A stretch of DNA of 64,000 nt from positions 372,001 through 436,000 of the forward strand of contig JAIUPH010000028.1 of assembly GCA_020161065.1 (NCBI GenBank), given 5' to 3'. The stretch's first letter is position 1, and every line of letters begins with the position of its first letter. The translations under genes and the position numbers were made by a program. Positions 19,355-28,490 of this stretch are shown piece after piece. Source of the DNA: Pseudomonadota bacterium (lineage in GTDB: Bacteria > Pseudomonadota > Gammaproteobacteria > Burkholderiales > Burkholderiaceae_C). The notes under the pieces are model-generated. The model saw nothing but the letters and a program-made list of their open reading frames with translations, was not told the origin of the DNA and ran no database searches.

Positions 19355-21177
19355 GGCGCCGCTCCGGCGGTCTTGACCAAGGCGCCCTGGTGAAACGGCA
19401 GGTCGCGCGAGATGCTGCTCACGCGCAGATCGAGTTGCGCCGCCGCGTCCGGCGTGGCGCCGGTCTCGATCAAGGCCTCGTAGCTGCCATCGGCCGACGG
19501 CCGCATCGTGCGCCTGGCTTGCCAGCCGCTGTGGCGGTCGAAGGCGAGCAGCACCAGATCAGGCACGCCGGCCACCGGCGCGCCGCCAGCGCGCTCCACC
19601 AGGCGCGCGCGCACCAGCAGGCCGCCGGGTGCGGATGCCGTGGCCAGCAACTGGGCCTGCAGCCCGGCCAGGGTTGCCTCGGGCTCCACCGGCGGCTGCG
19701 CCGGCACCGGCACTTGCACGCGCTGGCAGTCGGCGAACCGCGGTTGCACGCCGCTGAGCACCAGTTCGAAGTTGCCGCCCTTGGGCAGGCGCAGCACGGC
19801 ACGGTAGCGACCTTGGCTCTGGCCCTGGCTCTGCAGCCCATCGTCCAGCACCAGCAGCGCCAGGGGGCTGCGGCGGTAGTTGGAGAAGTTGCCGATGGGC
19901 GCCATCATCCCTTCGGCGTACTGGTAGATCTCGCCGTCGTGGGGGCTGGCGACGTACATGCCGCTGCCGTCGGGCAGGCGCTGCAGCCGGTGAGCGCCGC
20001 CGGCGGCGGCCAGGCGGGGCAGATCGCCCGCCGCCCGCGCGCCCACGGCCACCAGCACCGGCCGCGCCGCGCCGCGGCGCAGGTCGGCCAGCGACAGCAA
20101 GGTGGCTTGCGCGGCGCCGGGGCTGTGCAGGTAGGCAAAACCGTCGGTGAAGGCGATGTCGCTCACCGGTGCGGCCAGCGCCAGCGTCTGCAGCACGCGC
20201 CCGGTGGCCACGTCCAGCGCCAGCGCCTGGCCGGCCTGCACGGCCAGCGCATGGCGGCCCTCGTCGAACAAGGCCAGGCGTTGCACGGGCGCGCTGTCCA
20301 GGCGCCGCTGCAGTTGGCCCTGGCCGTCCAGCCACAGCAGGCCACCGTCGGCGCCGGCCGCGATGGCGCGCTGGGCCAGCTCGCTCCACACGGCCATCAG
20401 CACGCGGCCGCTGGGCGCCGTGCTGCCGTCGCTCTTCACCATGCCCTCCACGCCCAGGCCCAGCGGCGCGCGCGCGGGGTCGGCCACCAGCCAGCCCTGC
20501 ACGCGCGGCGCGGCCAGGGCCTGCGGGCTGGCATCGGCCGCGGCGAAGCGCAGCCATTCGTCGCGCCCGGCCTGCGCCACCCACACGCTGCCCTGGGACT
20601 GGGCCAGCGCCACCGGCCGCGCACCCGCGGCCAGCGCGTGGCGCTGGACGATGCGCCGCGTATCGGTGTCCAGCACCAGCACCAGGTCTTCTTCCGGCAG
20701 GGCCAGCCACAGCTGGTGCTGCTGCGGCAGATGCAGCAGCGCGCCGGGCGTGCCGGGCAGCGTGAGCACGTCTTCCAGCTTGGCGCGGTTGAGGCGCAGG
20801 AAGGGGTTGATGAAGGTGACGCTGTTGTCGTTGTTGATGGCCAGCAGCCGGTGCGTGTTGAAGTCCACCACCGCGCGCCGGCCGAGGCCCGGCGAGGCCA
20901 GCATGCGCACCTTGTCCGGGCAGCTGATTTCGGCATCGGCCAGCCCGGGCAGCGGCTTCTGCAGCCAGGCCGCCAGGCGCCGCGCCGGCAGTTCCAGCGG
21001 CTGCTGCGTGGCGGCGTCCTTCAGCGTGAGCTGCAATTCGGCCAGGCCGCTGCCGGGCAGCGGGGTGATGCGGGCCTGCACCTGCACGCCGCCGTTGTCG
21101 GCGAGCTGGGCGCCGGCAGGGTGCAGGCTGGCGCCGCATACCAGGGCCGCGACCAGCGGCAGGCAGGCCGTCCGCAT
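19351..21177 (-). CDS. Exported YncE/YVTN-like beta-propeller protein
   Basis: A 608-aa protein with a cleavable signal peptide (MRTACLPLVAALVCGASLHP, AGAQ cleavage). The middle (about residues 85-430) has repeating blade-like segments such as AVVDFNTHRLLAINND, LVLVLDTDTRRIVQRHAL, SVWVAQAGRDEWLRF and ALALDVATGRVLQTLAL, typical of YncE/WD40-type surface propellers. The C-terminal ~150 residues are beta-rich and look like a separate Ig-like or carboxypeptidase-regulatory fold. It starts 2 nt after the stop of the 189-aa gene, with no strong ribosome site, so translation is probably coupled. Similar propellers scaffold periplasmic redox complexes; the exact role is unknown. Confidence 0.7.
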   Translation of the reverse strand: MRTACLPLVAALVCGASLHPAGAQLADNGGVQVQARITPLPGSGLAELQLTLKDAATQQPLELPARRLAAWLQKPLPGLADAEISCPDKVRMLASPGLGRRAVVDFNTHRLLAINNDNSVTFINPFLRLNRAKLEDVLTLPGTPGALLHLPQQHQLWLALPEEDLVLVLDTDTRRIVQRHALAAGARPVALAQSQGSVWVAQAGRDEWLRFAAADASPQALAAPRVQGWLVADPARAPLGLGVEGMVKSDGSTAPSGRVLMAVWSELAQRAIAAGADGGLLWLDGQGQLQRRLDSAPVQRLALFDEGRHALAVQAGQALALDVATGRVLQTLALAAPVSDIAFTDGFAYLHSPGAAQATLLSLADLRRGAARPVLVAVGARAAGDLPRLAAAGGAHRLQRLPDGSGMYVASPHDGEIYQYAEGMMAPIGNFSNYRRSPLALLVLDDGLQSQGQSQGRYRAVLRLPKGGNFELVLSGVQPRFADCQRVQVPVPAQPPVEPEATLAGLQAQLLATASAPGGLLVRARLVERAGGAPVAGVPDLVLLAFDRHSGWQARRTMRPSADGSYEALIETGATPDAAAQLDLRVSSISRDLPFHQGALVKTAGAAP

Positions 21178-21179
21178 GG

Positions 21180-21749
21180 TCAGGCTTCGGAGAAGTACAG
21201 CGGGCCGATGCCCAGCGGGCTGAAGGCCAGCTGCGTCGGGTGCACGGCGTCGAACAGCACGGCGTCGATCGCGCCGCCGACCGGGGCACGGGCGCCCACG
21301 AAGGGCGCCACGCTGGCGCCCAGGTGGGTCCATACCGGTCCCGTCTCGCCTTGCATGGTGACCGACTCCCATTCGTTGGCACCCACCAGATGAACCCACA
21401 TCACCGCCGTGAACGGGGTGCCCAGGTGCGCTTGCGCCACCATGAATGCGCCCACCGCGGCCACCGGCTGCGCCCATTGCAGGCGCAACGGCGCCGCGGT
21501 GAGGTTGACCCCCAGCAGCAAACCCATGCCCAACTGCAGGTTGCAATCGAGGCCCAACGGGCCGCAGACGCTGACGGCCAGCGCTTGTGTCGGGCTGGCC
21601 CGCTGCAGGCTCACCGCTCGCACGCCGGCATCGTCGGCGTAGGCATTCGGCAGCAAGTCGGCGGCGTCGCCGGGCTGGTTGTTGAGACCGAACCAGTTGA
21701 TCTGGCGGCGGCCATTGAAGGCCTGCGGGGCAAGGGCTTGTATCGACAT
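21180..21749 (-). CDS. Conserved-looking hypothetical protein (189 aa)
   Basis: I do not recognise this family. The start ATG 21749 has GGGAG 6 nt upstream and lies 10 nt after the oxidase stop. There is no signal peptide, although two stretches are fairly hydrophobic (NLQLGMGLLLGVNLTAAPLRL region, PVAAVGAFMVAQAHLGTPF). It has aromatic-rich beta-type segments (AVMWVHLVGANEWESV) and only two cysteines. Its position directly behind the multicopper oxidase points to an accessory subunit or assembly factor, which is inference only. Confidence 0.6.
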   Translation of the reverse strand: MSIQALAPQAFNGRRQINWFGLNNQPGDAADLLPNAYADDAGVRAVSLQRASPTQALAVSVCGPLGLDCNLQLGMGLLLGVNLTAAPLRLQWAQPVAAVGAFMVAQAHLGTPFTAVMWVHLVGANEWESVTMQGETGPVWTHLGASVAPFVGARAPVGGAIDAVLFDAVHPTQLAFSPLGIGPLYFSEA

Positions 21750-21759
21750 GTCGCGCTCC

Positions 21760-24700
21760 CTACGGCTTGGCTTCATCGGACTGCACGCGCAAGATTCCCC
21801 ACAGGCCGCCGTCCAGCAGGAAGCTGGCCTGCGAGCGCAGCAGGTAGTCCTTGGCGATCGCTGCCATGCCACCCGCGTTCATGCCCAGGGTGATGCCCAT
21901 CGACGGCCCGAAGCCGTTGAACACCCCCTGCCACAGCAGGCAGCCGGGCGGCATGACGGCGGTGTCGTTGGCACAGCGTTCGGGCGCGAAGCGGCGCGAA
22001 TCGTCGGCCCAGGGGAACGGGTGGAACCCATGGCCGGTGACCGTGAGCCCCTGCTGGCGCGTGTGGCCGCCCGGGTGGACGAAGTGCAGCCGCAGTGGCT
22101 CGCCCAGCCTGGCCTGCAGCACCGGGGTCTCGGGGTCGCAGCCGCGCTCGCCACCGTCGTTGGGCTTCATGCCGGCTTCGCATCCGGCGCCTTCCCTTCG
22201 CGAACTGAAGACCTGCGTGTAGTCGAAGCTGGCGTTGCGCTCGCCGAAATCCACCGCCGGGCTGCCGCCGCGGCGCGCCCACAGCGGCTCGGTCTTGTAG
22301 TTGATGGCCTTGACGCCGTAGTCGTCGGGCTCCTCCGCGCCCTTCAGGTCGGGCACGGGGAAGCCGTCTTGGACCGCACTCACGGCGTCCTGCATCAAGA
22401 GCACGTGGTCGCCGTACAGGCGCTTGCCGTCGCTGTCGCACACCGCGCGCGACGTGCCGCCGGGGAAGCCGCTCGCGTCGCAGACCCTGGAGTCCTGCTT
22501 GCCGATGACCAAGGCGCCCACCAGCCCGTGCACCGGATGCTTGATGGCGTCGCCGAAGCTGGTGAGCGGCAAGCCGCCGAACTCGACCGGCTCGACGTGC
22601 CACTGCTGCTGGGCGTCCAGCCGCAACTCGGTGGCGGACCAGACGTAGTGGCGACTGCAAGAGCCCGCATGCCCAGGCGCGCAAGGCGCCACCAACGAGC
22701 CCGTGCCCTGCGTCGGCGGCACACCATGCGTGAAGACCGCCTGCAGCGCACCGTTCATGCCGATGTTCGAACCGCCCGCCAGCACGGGGTTCTGCACCAC
22801 CCGCGGCGCCACCAGCCCGACGCTGTGCGACATGCTGAACTGGTTCAGATTGAAGCCGTCCGCGATCATGGGCAAGCCGTTGTGGAAGGCCAAGGCGGCG
22901 GGCAAGGCGGAACCCAGGTCGCCGGCCGGAGCGCTGGGCGGCAGGTGGTTGCGCAGCTTCACGGTGATGCATTCGCCGGCCGCCGCGCGCAAGACCAGCG
23001 GTTCGAGTCGGCGACCGCGATGGCGGAACTCGTCCTGGCGCTGGGCCAGCACGGCCGCGTCGTCCTCGAGCACCGGCGTGCCGGCCGCGTCGAAGCAACC
23101 TTGCGTCTGCAGGTTCTGCGGCGTGCGCTGGCAACGCTGACTCTCCTGGTTCAGCACGTAGACGATGGCGTTGGGGTCATGGATGCCGTGGCGCCGGCTG
23201 TAGACCAGCCCGCCTTCGGCCTGGCCGCAATTGCCCAGCAGTTCGCAGGCCCGCACGGCGCTGACGTCGAAGCTCTTGACGGGGAACGCGACGCCGTCGG
23301 GTCGACCTTGGATGCATGCCGCCACCTCGGCGCGCGAGCCGCCACCGGCCGCTCCCACCGCCGGCGATGGCCGCGACCGCGGCACGCGCGCCAGCCGTTC
23401 GGCCAGCACCACCGGCCTTTGTGCACCGCTCATGTCGTAGCCGCAATGACGGCCGGGCTCGCGCGGGTCGCACAGGGCGCGCATGGTGCCCCACATGCCG
23501 TCCCACAACTGATCCGTCGATGAACCCGCATAGAGGTAGTCCGCGTGCGGGAGGCCAAGGTCGGGCACGCGCACGTCGAACTCGAAGTGCTCGGATATTC
23601 CCAGCGGCTGCGAGTTGACGATGCCGGCATCGGCCGAGTCGGGCATCCGCCGCCAGGCCAGGCCGTGCATGGTGAAGACGTGCTGGGCTTCCTGCGCGCC
23701 CTGGATCAGGCGGATCTGCACCGCATCACCCTCGTGCGCCGCCAGGATGGGCGTTGCGGGATCGCCGAAGACGCGCCAGGCGGCGTCGATCGCAAGCAGC
23801 CCGCGCTGGTTGCCGAAGCGCGCGGCGCAGAACGACTGCCAATCGTCGGCGTTCAGCAACGCCACCCTGGGCACGAGCTTGGACTGCGGCCCGGTCACCG
23901 GAAACGGCGACGCGGGGTCAGACGGCTGCAAGGCCAGCGTCCACTGGTCCGACGCATACAGCGCGCAATTGAAGTCCTGACGCCATGCCTCGATCTGCCG
24001 GGTCACGCTTGCGGCCGAGGCCAGCTCTTCAGGCGCCATGCGGCTGCGCCATGCCGGCGAGACCAGGTCCAAGGCGCTCGGCGGCGCGCTGCCCGAACTC
24101 CATTGCGCCAGCCACTGCAAGTAGCTGCGGCTGGCCAGCGCGCGCTCACGCGTCGCGTGCACCGCACTGGAAAATGCGTTGGCCATGTCGCCCAGGCAGT
24201 CCGGGTCGCCCGCCTGGCAAGGCGTGCGGCCGTCGGCGCGCAGGCGCGACTGCGACAGGTCGAAGCCGCCCAGCGTGGGTGACCAGCGGATGTCGGCAAT
24301 GCGCAGCGCCAGCGGCTCGTGGCGGTAGTTCACCAGTTGCGTACCCGGGTCCTCGCTGGAGATCACCAGCGGGCGCGCCGGCTGCGTGGCCACCTGGCGT
24401 TCGCCGAAGCGGCGCATCGACGCGTCGCGCGGCGCTTCGGTGTTGATGGGTTCCAGCGCCAGGTTGTAGACGCCGGCAAAGTCGGCGAAGGCGAGCGCGA
24501 ACTCGCGCCGCGTCTGGTGCGCTTCGCCGACGCGGCAGGGCTGGTCGGCAGCCGTCAGGTAGGGACTGGAGTCGGGCTCGTCGATGCAACTCGGTGCCAC
24601 GATGGTGGCGCGCGTGGCGGTGGGGCCACCGTCGGTGCGCGCGCCGCCTGCGCCCGTCGCCGCAGGCCCGCCTTCACGCGCGAGTTCGTCGCGCCGCAGG

Positions 24701-27700
24701 GGCGGCCGCGCATGCAGCGGCGCCATGGGGCCGGCGGTCGTCTGGCTTGGCAGCGGCATCTTGGCAAGGTCTGCACCGCCCAGCAGGGCGCCGGCCAGGC
24801 AGCGCTGCGCATCGGGCAGTTGCGCCAGCAGCGCCTGGCGGTCCGCGGCGGGCAGCGAGTCGTCGGCGAGGCGGCGCCGCACGCCGAAGGCACGGCGGAT
24901 CGCGTCGTCGAGCGCCGCGGGCTGGGCGGCGGCCTCGGGGACCGTCAGCGAGCAGGCTTGCAGCATCTGCGCGCGGGCCTGCGGGTCGCCCGGCAGTTCG
25001 GCGCGCCAGACCGAATTGGCCGGCTCGATCACCAGCGCGGCGTACAGGCCATGCTGCTGGTGCGAACTGGGGCCGAAGTGGTCGTGCGTGAACACCGTGC
25101 GCAGCGTGTTGTCCTTGCCGGCCAGCGGCCCGCTGCGCACCAGGATGGGATCGGCCCACCAGCGCTGCGTGGTGCGCTGGGCGCCGCAGTAGGGGTGCTC
25201 GCGGTTGAGGAACTCCAGGTAGTCGTGGTCGTTTCGCATGCCTTGCGGCGGGCACAGGCCCTTCGTGGCCAGGTCCTTGAAATGGGCGTCGTTGCGGCGC
25301 TCGTAGATGTCGCCGTCTTGGCTGAACAGCGGGTGGGCCCTGGGCACCAGCAGCGGCTTGGTCGGCTCGTGCAGTCGCCGCGTGGCGTTGATGGCCGCGA
25401 TGCGCTCGCGCACCTCGTCGGGGCTGAAGGTGGCGTCTTCGTAGTTGAAGCCGTTGCCCGAGCCGTCCGAGGACGTGACGTCGAACTTCACCAGGTGGAT
25501 GTGCTGGCCGATGGTGTCGGTGGGCGTGTAGATCTGGAAGTCGTCGGCGTTGAGCGCGCTGGGCACGAAGTTGGACGACTTGAAGGTGATGCAGTCGCCC
25601 GAGTTGGCACGGAAGAACAGCGGCTCGGGCATCTTGGTGCGGCGGTCGGCGTCGATCACGTCCTTGATGTCGTCTTCCAGGATGACGATGCGGCCCTGCG
25701 GGTCGAACCAGCCATGGCGGTTGACGGTGATCTCGGTCTGGATGAACGCGGCGCGGTAGTGGCGCGGCGGCGCACTCTCGGGGCAAGGGTTGGCGTAGGG
25801 CGAGCCCGGCGCGCGGCCACGGCCGTTGACGAAGAAGATGGCTTCGCCCTGCGGCGCGTCCATGTCGGCGGCGAGGGCCGAACGCGCGGTCTGGTAGCCG
25901 GCATAACGCCACCACTGTGGGGTGGGCTGCGGCTCGATGGTGGCGATCTTCAGGCCGCCTGCGCTCAGCTTGCCTTCATGGAACAGCATGGCCGCACGTT
26001 CGCTGTCTTCGCCCTCGTGCTTCAGTTCCTTGATGGTGAGCGACTTCCAGGCGCCGGCCAGCGCTTCGAAGGCCGCAGGGAATTCACGCGCCACCTTGCC
26101 GGCGATGAGTTGAGCCGCCGCACCACCCTTGGCCTTGGAGTCGGCCAACAGCTCGCGGTACTTGTCGCTGCCGCGCGGCTGGGCACCCAGCATGTCCAGT
26201 TCGCCGGACAACACCACATGCCGCGGCAGGCCGCCGTTGACGATCTTCTTCGGGTCCGGCGGCGCGTCTTCGTATGTCACGTAGGCCGGGTCGTCGACGT
26301 CCATGTCCAGCGCCGGCTGCGGCGGGCGGTGCCCCGCCACGCCGGGGATGAAGAAGGGGTAGCCGCGGAAGGCCGCGCTGGGCATGGGCGCCAGCGCCAC
26401 ACCCGGCAAGGGCACCAAGGCCGGGTTGGCCGTGCCTTGTTGTATCTCCCAGTCCGGCAGGCTGCGGCTCAGCGGGTTGTTGGTGCGCGCGTCTTCGGGC
26501 TTGTCGGCGTCGTAGAGGCCCAGGTGCAGGCCGCTCTCGAACACGTCATGCACGCGCCACAGCTCCCACATGCCTTGGGCGAAGTGCGGGTACAGGTGGC
26601 AGTGGAAGATGGAATCGCCCACGGTGAGGTTGCGGTTGCCCGAGCCGCCGAACTCGATGCCGTAGCTGAAGGTGGCGCCGGGGGAGATGGTCTGCGAGTC
26701 CAGGTAGGTGGAATTGGGGTCGCTGGCGTCCAGCACCCACTGGTGCGCATGCAGGTGGAAGACGTGGGTTTCCTTGGGGCCGGCGTGCAGGTTGCGAAAG
26801 ACCACCGGGTCGCCCAGGTAGCTGTGGTGCACGTTGGAGGGGTCGTCCGGGTAGCGCGCGCCGACCGGCCGCTGGCCACGGTCGTCCCACTTGAGCACCA
26901 GCGCCGGGTCGCCATTGGCCCAGGAGCTGAGGAAGAACTCCTCGGCGCGGCATTCCGGGCACTGCGCCGCCGGGCCCACGCCGCGCTGCGGCTGCGCGGC
27001 GTAGACGGTGGATCCCATGCTGGATACGCCGTAGTTGATGCCCATGCCATCCTTCACGTAGTGCATGGGGTTGTCTTCGTCTTCCAGTTCCGGGAAGGCC
27101 TGCACGGCGTGGACCTCGTCGTGCAGGATCACGGTGAACTCTCGGAACGCCGGCGCACAGCGCTGGCCGTCCACCAGCGTGGGGCCCATGCGCTCGTCGC
27201 AGCGTTTGCGCTGATCTTTGTGGCGCACGACGATGGCGTTGAGGTCGCTGTGGATGATCTCGCGGCCCTGCAGCATGGAAAGCCGGCTGTAGTCCACCGT
27301 GTCGTAGGGGTGCGCTGAAGCCGCCGCCGCGGCGGCGCCCGCGGCCTTCACGCTCACCGCGTCCAGCAGTTCGTGCGTCACCTGCGAGCGGTACCAGCTC
27401 GACTGCGGCGGTTCCACGTTGACGGCGGCGAACAGGCCCAGGCCGATCTGGCCACCGTCGCCTTCGCCACCGACCGGTGCGCCCATGGAATGCGCGAAGT
27501 AGCTCCCCTCGCGCCGCGCCACCCACAAGGTCACCGAGGTCTGGCCGGGCTGGATCACCGAGCCGCTGCGGTAGCCGTCCCTGATGGGCTGCGGCGTGCG
27601 CTCGTTGAAGAAGGTGCCCTGGTTCGACGCGAGGCCGACATAACTGCCATCGCCGCCGCAGATGGCCCCTTCCGGGCAATTCGCTGGGTAGGCCACTTCG

Positions 27701-28287
27701 AGCCCGGAGACGAAGAACGATGCACTGCGTGTGCGCGGCGCGTCCTGGTCCGACTTGAGCAGCGGCTTGAGCACGCGCGAGGTGGGCGTGCCGGGCGGGT
27801 CCATCAGGTGCGCCGGCGCGGCAGGCACCGACCGGTCGCCCAACGGCACCCGCGGCTCGGGCGGTTGCCCGCCCTCTTCCTGCCAGGTCGGCGCCAGCCA
27901 GTTGTGCAGCGTGACCTGCAGGCAGCCCCCTTCGTGCACGCGCAACACCAGGGGACGCGGACGCTTGTCGATGCGCAGCTTGGCGTTGCCGGGGCCGGGC
28001 TCGCCGCCATCGTTCAGCGCCACCACGTCGCGCTTGAGCGCGTACATCATGCCCGCCGGGACGTAGGCGCCGAAGCGGTTGAGCACGTAAGCCTGCTCGA
28101 AGGCCACGATCTCCGCGCGTACCGTTCGCTCGTCGGGGCAGGCGCGGCGGCTCGCGCTGTCGTCGTGCGCCGGTGGCGCCATGGGCACGGTGCCGCAGCC
28201 CGTGCAAAGCACCAGCCACGCCAGCAGGGTGGCCATCGCATAACCGACAGGCCGGTGTGTCGGCCGTCGTTGGGTATGGACGCGCAT
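21760..28287 (-). CDS. Giant exported multicopper oxidase (candidate metal/Mn(II) oxidase)
   Basis: A 2175-aa protein. The start ATG 28287 has GGGAG 5 nt upstream. An N-terminal hydrophobic segment (about residues 17-33) ends LVLCTGC, so it is a signal peptide and possibly a lipoprotein anchor, although the lipobox is imperfect. Three related cupredoxin modules begin with similar PLVLRVHEGGCLQVTLHNWL-type strands (about residues 105, 890 and 1775). Module 1 has the full oxidase signature: HVFHLHAHQW (about 512) and HCHLYPHFAQGMW (about 562), giving type 1 and trinuclear copper ligands. Module 2 has HDHFGPSSHQQHG (about 1070) and HVFTMHGLAW (about 1538). Module 3 has KHPVHGLVGALV and GHGFHPFPW. 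Very large multi-domain copper oxidases such as MofA of Leptothrix and MnxG/McoA of Pseudomonas oxidise Mn(II). The size and SCO/cytochrome neighbours fit, but the substrate is unproven. Confidence 0.85.
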   Translation of the reverse strand: MRVHTQRRPTHRPVGYAMATLLAWLVLCTGCGTVPMAPPAHDDSASRRACPDERTVRAEIVAFEQAYVLNRFGAYVPAGMMYALKRDVVALNDGGEPGPGNAKLRIDKRPRPLVLRVHEGGCLQVTLHNWLAPTWQEEGGQPPEPRVPLGDRSVPAAPAHLMDPPGTPTSRVLKPLLKSDQDAPRTRSASFFVSGLEVAYPANCPEGAICGGDGSYVGLASNQGTFFNERTPQPIRDGYRSGSVIQPGQTSVTLWVARREGSYFAHSMGAPVGGEGDGGQIGLGLFAAVNVEPPQSSWYRSQVTHELLDAVSVKAAGAAAAAASAHPYDTVDYSRLSMLQGREIIHSDLNAIVVRHKDQRKRCDERMGPTLVDGQRCAPAFREFTVILHDEVHAVQAFPELEDEDNPMHYVKDGMGINYGVSSMGSTVYAAQPQRGVGPAAQCPECRAEEFFLSSWANGDPALVLKWDDRGQRPVGARYPDDPSNVHHSYLGDPVVFRNLHAGPKETHVFHLHAHQWVLDASDPNSTYLDSQTISPGATFSYGIEFGGSGNRNLTVGDSIFHCHLYPHFAQGMWELWRVHDVFESGLHLGLYDADKPEDARTNNPLSRSLPDWEIQQGTANPALVPLPGVALAPMPSAAFRGYPFFIPGVAGHRPPQPALDMDVDDPAYVTYEDAPPDPKKIVNGGLPRHVVLSGELDMLGAQPRGSDKYRELLADSKAKGGAAAQLIAGKVAREFPAAFEALAGAWKSLTIKELKHEGEDSERAAMLFHEGKLSAGGLKIATIEPQPTPQWWRYAGYQTARSALAADMDAPQGEAIFFVNGRGRAPGSPYANPCPESAPPRHYRAAFIQTEITVNRHGWFDPQGRIVILEDDIKDVIDADRRTKMPEPLFFRANSGDCITFKSSNFVPSALNADDFQIYTPTDTIGQHIHLVKFDVTSSDGSGNGFNYEDATFSPDEVRERIAAINATRRLHEPTKPLLVPRAHPLFSQDGDIYERRNDAHFKDLATKGLCPPQGMRNDHDYLEFLNREHPYCGAQRTTQRWWADPILVRSGPLAGKDNTLRTVFTHDHFGPSSHQQHGLYAALVIEPANSVWRAELPGDPQARAQMLQACSLTVPEAAAQPAALDDAIRRAFGVRRRLADDSLPAADRQALLAQLPDAQRCLAGALLGGADLAKMPLPSQTTAGPMAPLHARPPLRRDELAREGGPAATGAGGARTDGGPTATRATIVAPSCIDEPDSSPYLTAADQPCRVGEAHQTRREFALAFADFAGVYNLALEPINTEAPRDASMRRFGERQVATQPARPLVISSEDPGTQLVNYRHEPLALRIADIRWSPTLGGFDLSQSRLRADGRTPCQAGDPDCLGDMANAFSSAVHATRERALASRSYLQWLAQWSSGSAPPSALDLVSPAWRSRMAPEELASAASVTRQIEAWRQDFNCALYASDQWTLALQPSDPASPFPVTGPQSKLVPRVALLNADDWQSFCAARFGNQRGLLAIDAAWRVFGDPATPILAAHEGDAVQIRLIQGAQEAQHVFTMHGLAWRRMPDSADAGIVNSQPLGISEHFEFDVRVPDLGLPHADYLYAGSSTDQLWDGMWGTMRALCDPREPGRHCGYDMSGAQRPVVLAERLARVPRSRPSPAVGAAGGGSRAEVAACIQGRPDGVAFPVKSFDVSAVRACELLGNCGQAEGGLVYSRRHGIHDPNAIVYVLNQESQRCQRTPQNLQTQGCFDAAGTPVLEDDAAVLAQRQDEFRHRGRRLEPLVLRAAAGECITVKLRNHLPPSAPAGDLGSALPAALAFHNGLPMIADGFNLNQFSMSHSVGLVAPRVVQNPVLAGGSNIGMNGALQAVFTHGVPPTQGTGSLVAPCAPGHAGSCSRHYVWSATELRLDAQQQWHVEPVEFGGLPLTSFGDAIKHPVHGLVGALVIGKQDSRVCDASGFPGGTSRAVCDSDGKRLYGDHVLLMQDAVSAVQDGFPVPDLKGAEEPDDYGVKAINYKTEPLWARRGGSPAVDFGERNASFDYTQVFSSRREGAGCEAGMKPNDGGERGCDPETPVLQARLGEPLRLHFVHPGGHTRQQGLTVTGHGFHPFPWADDSRRFAPERCANDTAVMPPGCLLWQGVFNGFGPSMGITLGMNAGGMAAIAKDYLLRSQASFLLDGGLWGILRVQSDEAKP

Positions 28288-28443
28288 CGTCGCTCCCGGA
28301 AGCCCAGCAGCCACGACCCGGACAGGCCGTGGGCCGAGATCGAAGGAACGCGGGCATGCGACCTTCGACCGGCGGCGCAACATTGGTCCCGGCCCGCGCG
28401 GCCCGCATCCTCAGGCGTAGGGAACGATCCCTCGTGTGAAGCT

Positions 28444-28475
28444 GCACGAGGCGGCCACGACGGGCCGCCTCGTGC
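28444..28475 (-). terminator. Strong hairpin after the extradiol dioxygenase gene
   Basis: A perfect 13-bp stem, GCACGAGGCGGCC / GGCCGCCTCGTGC, with a 6-nt loop begins 15 nt beyond the dioxygenase stop codon. It is the end of the minus-strand aromatic operon and lies upstream of the next minus-strand operon. There is no T-tract, so it may act as a weak intrinsic or Rho-assisted terminator, or stabilise the mRNA 3' end. Confidence 0.55.
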
Positions 28476-28490
28476 GATATGGCACGGCCC

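Noticed and set aside
24319..27318. Long open frame (999 codons) on the plus strand opposite the multicopper oxidase
   Set aside because: It has a low-complexity Arg/Val/Gly composition and no motif, and it mirrors the third-position GC bias of the oxidase gene, whose copper motifs are clear on the other strand.
28288..28383. Longer N terminus for the giant oxidase from an upstream start
   Set aside because: The extra 32 residues are Arg-rich with no ribosome site, and they would put charged sequence before the signal peptide. ATG 28287 has GGGAG at 5 nt.
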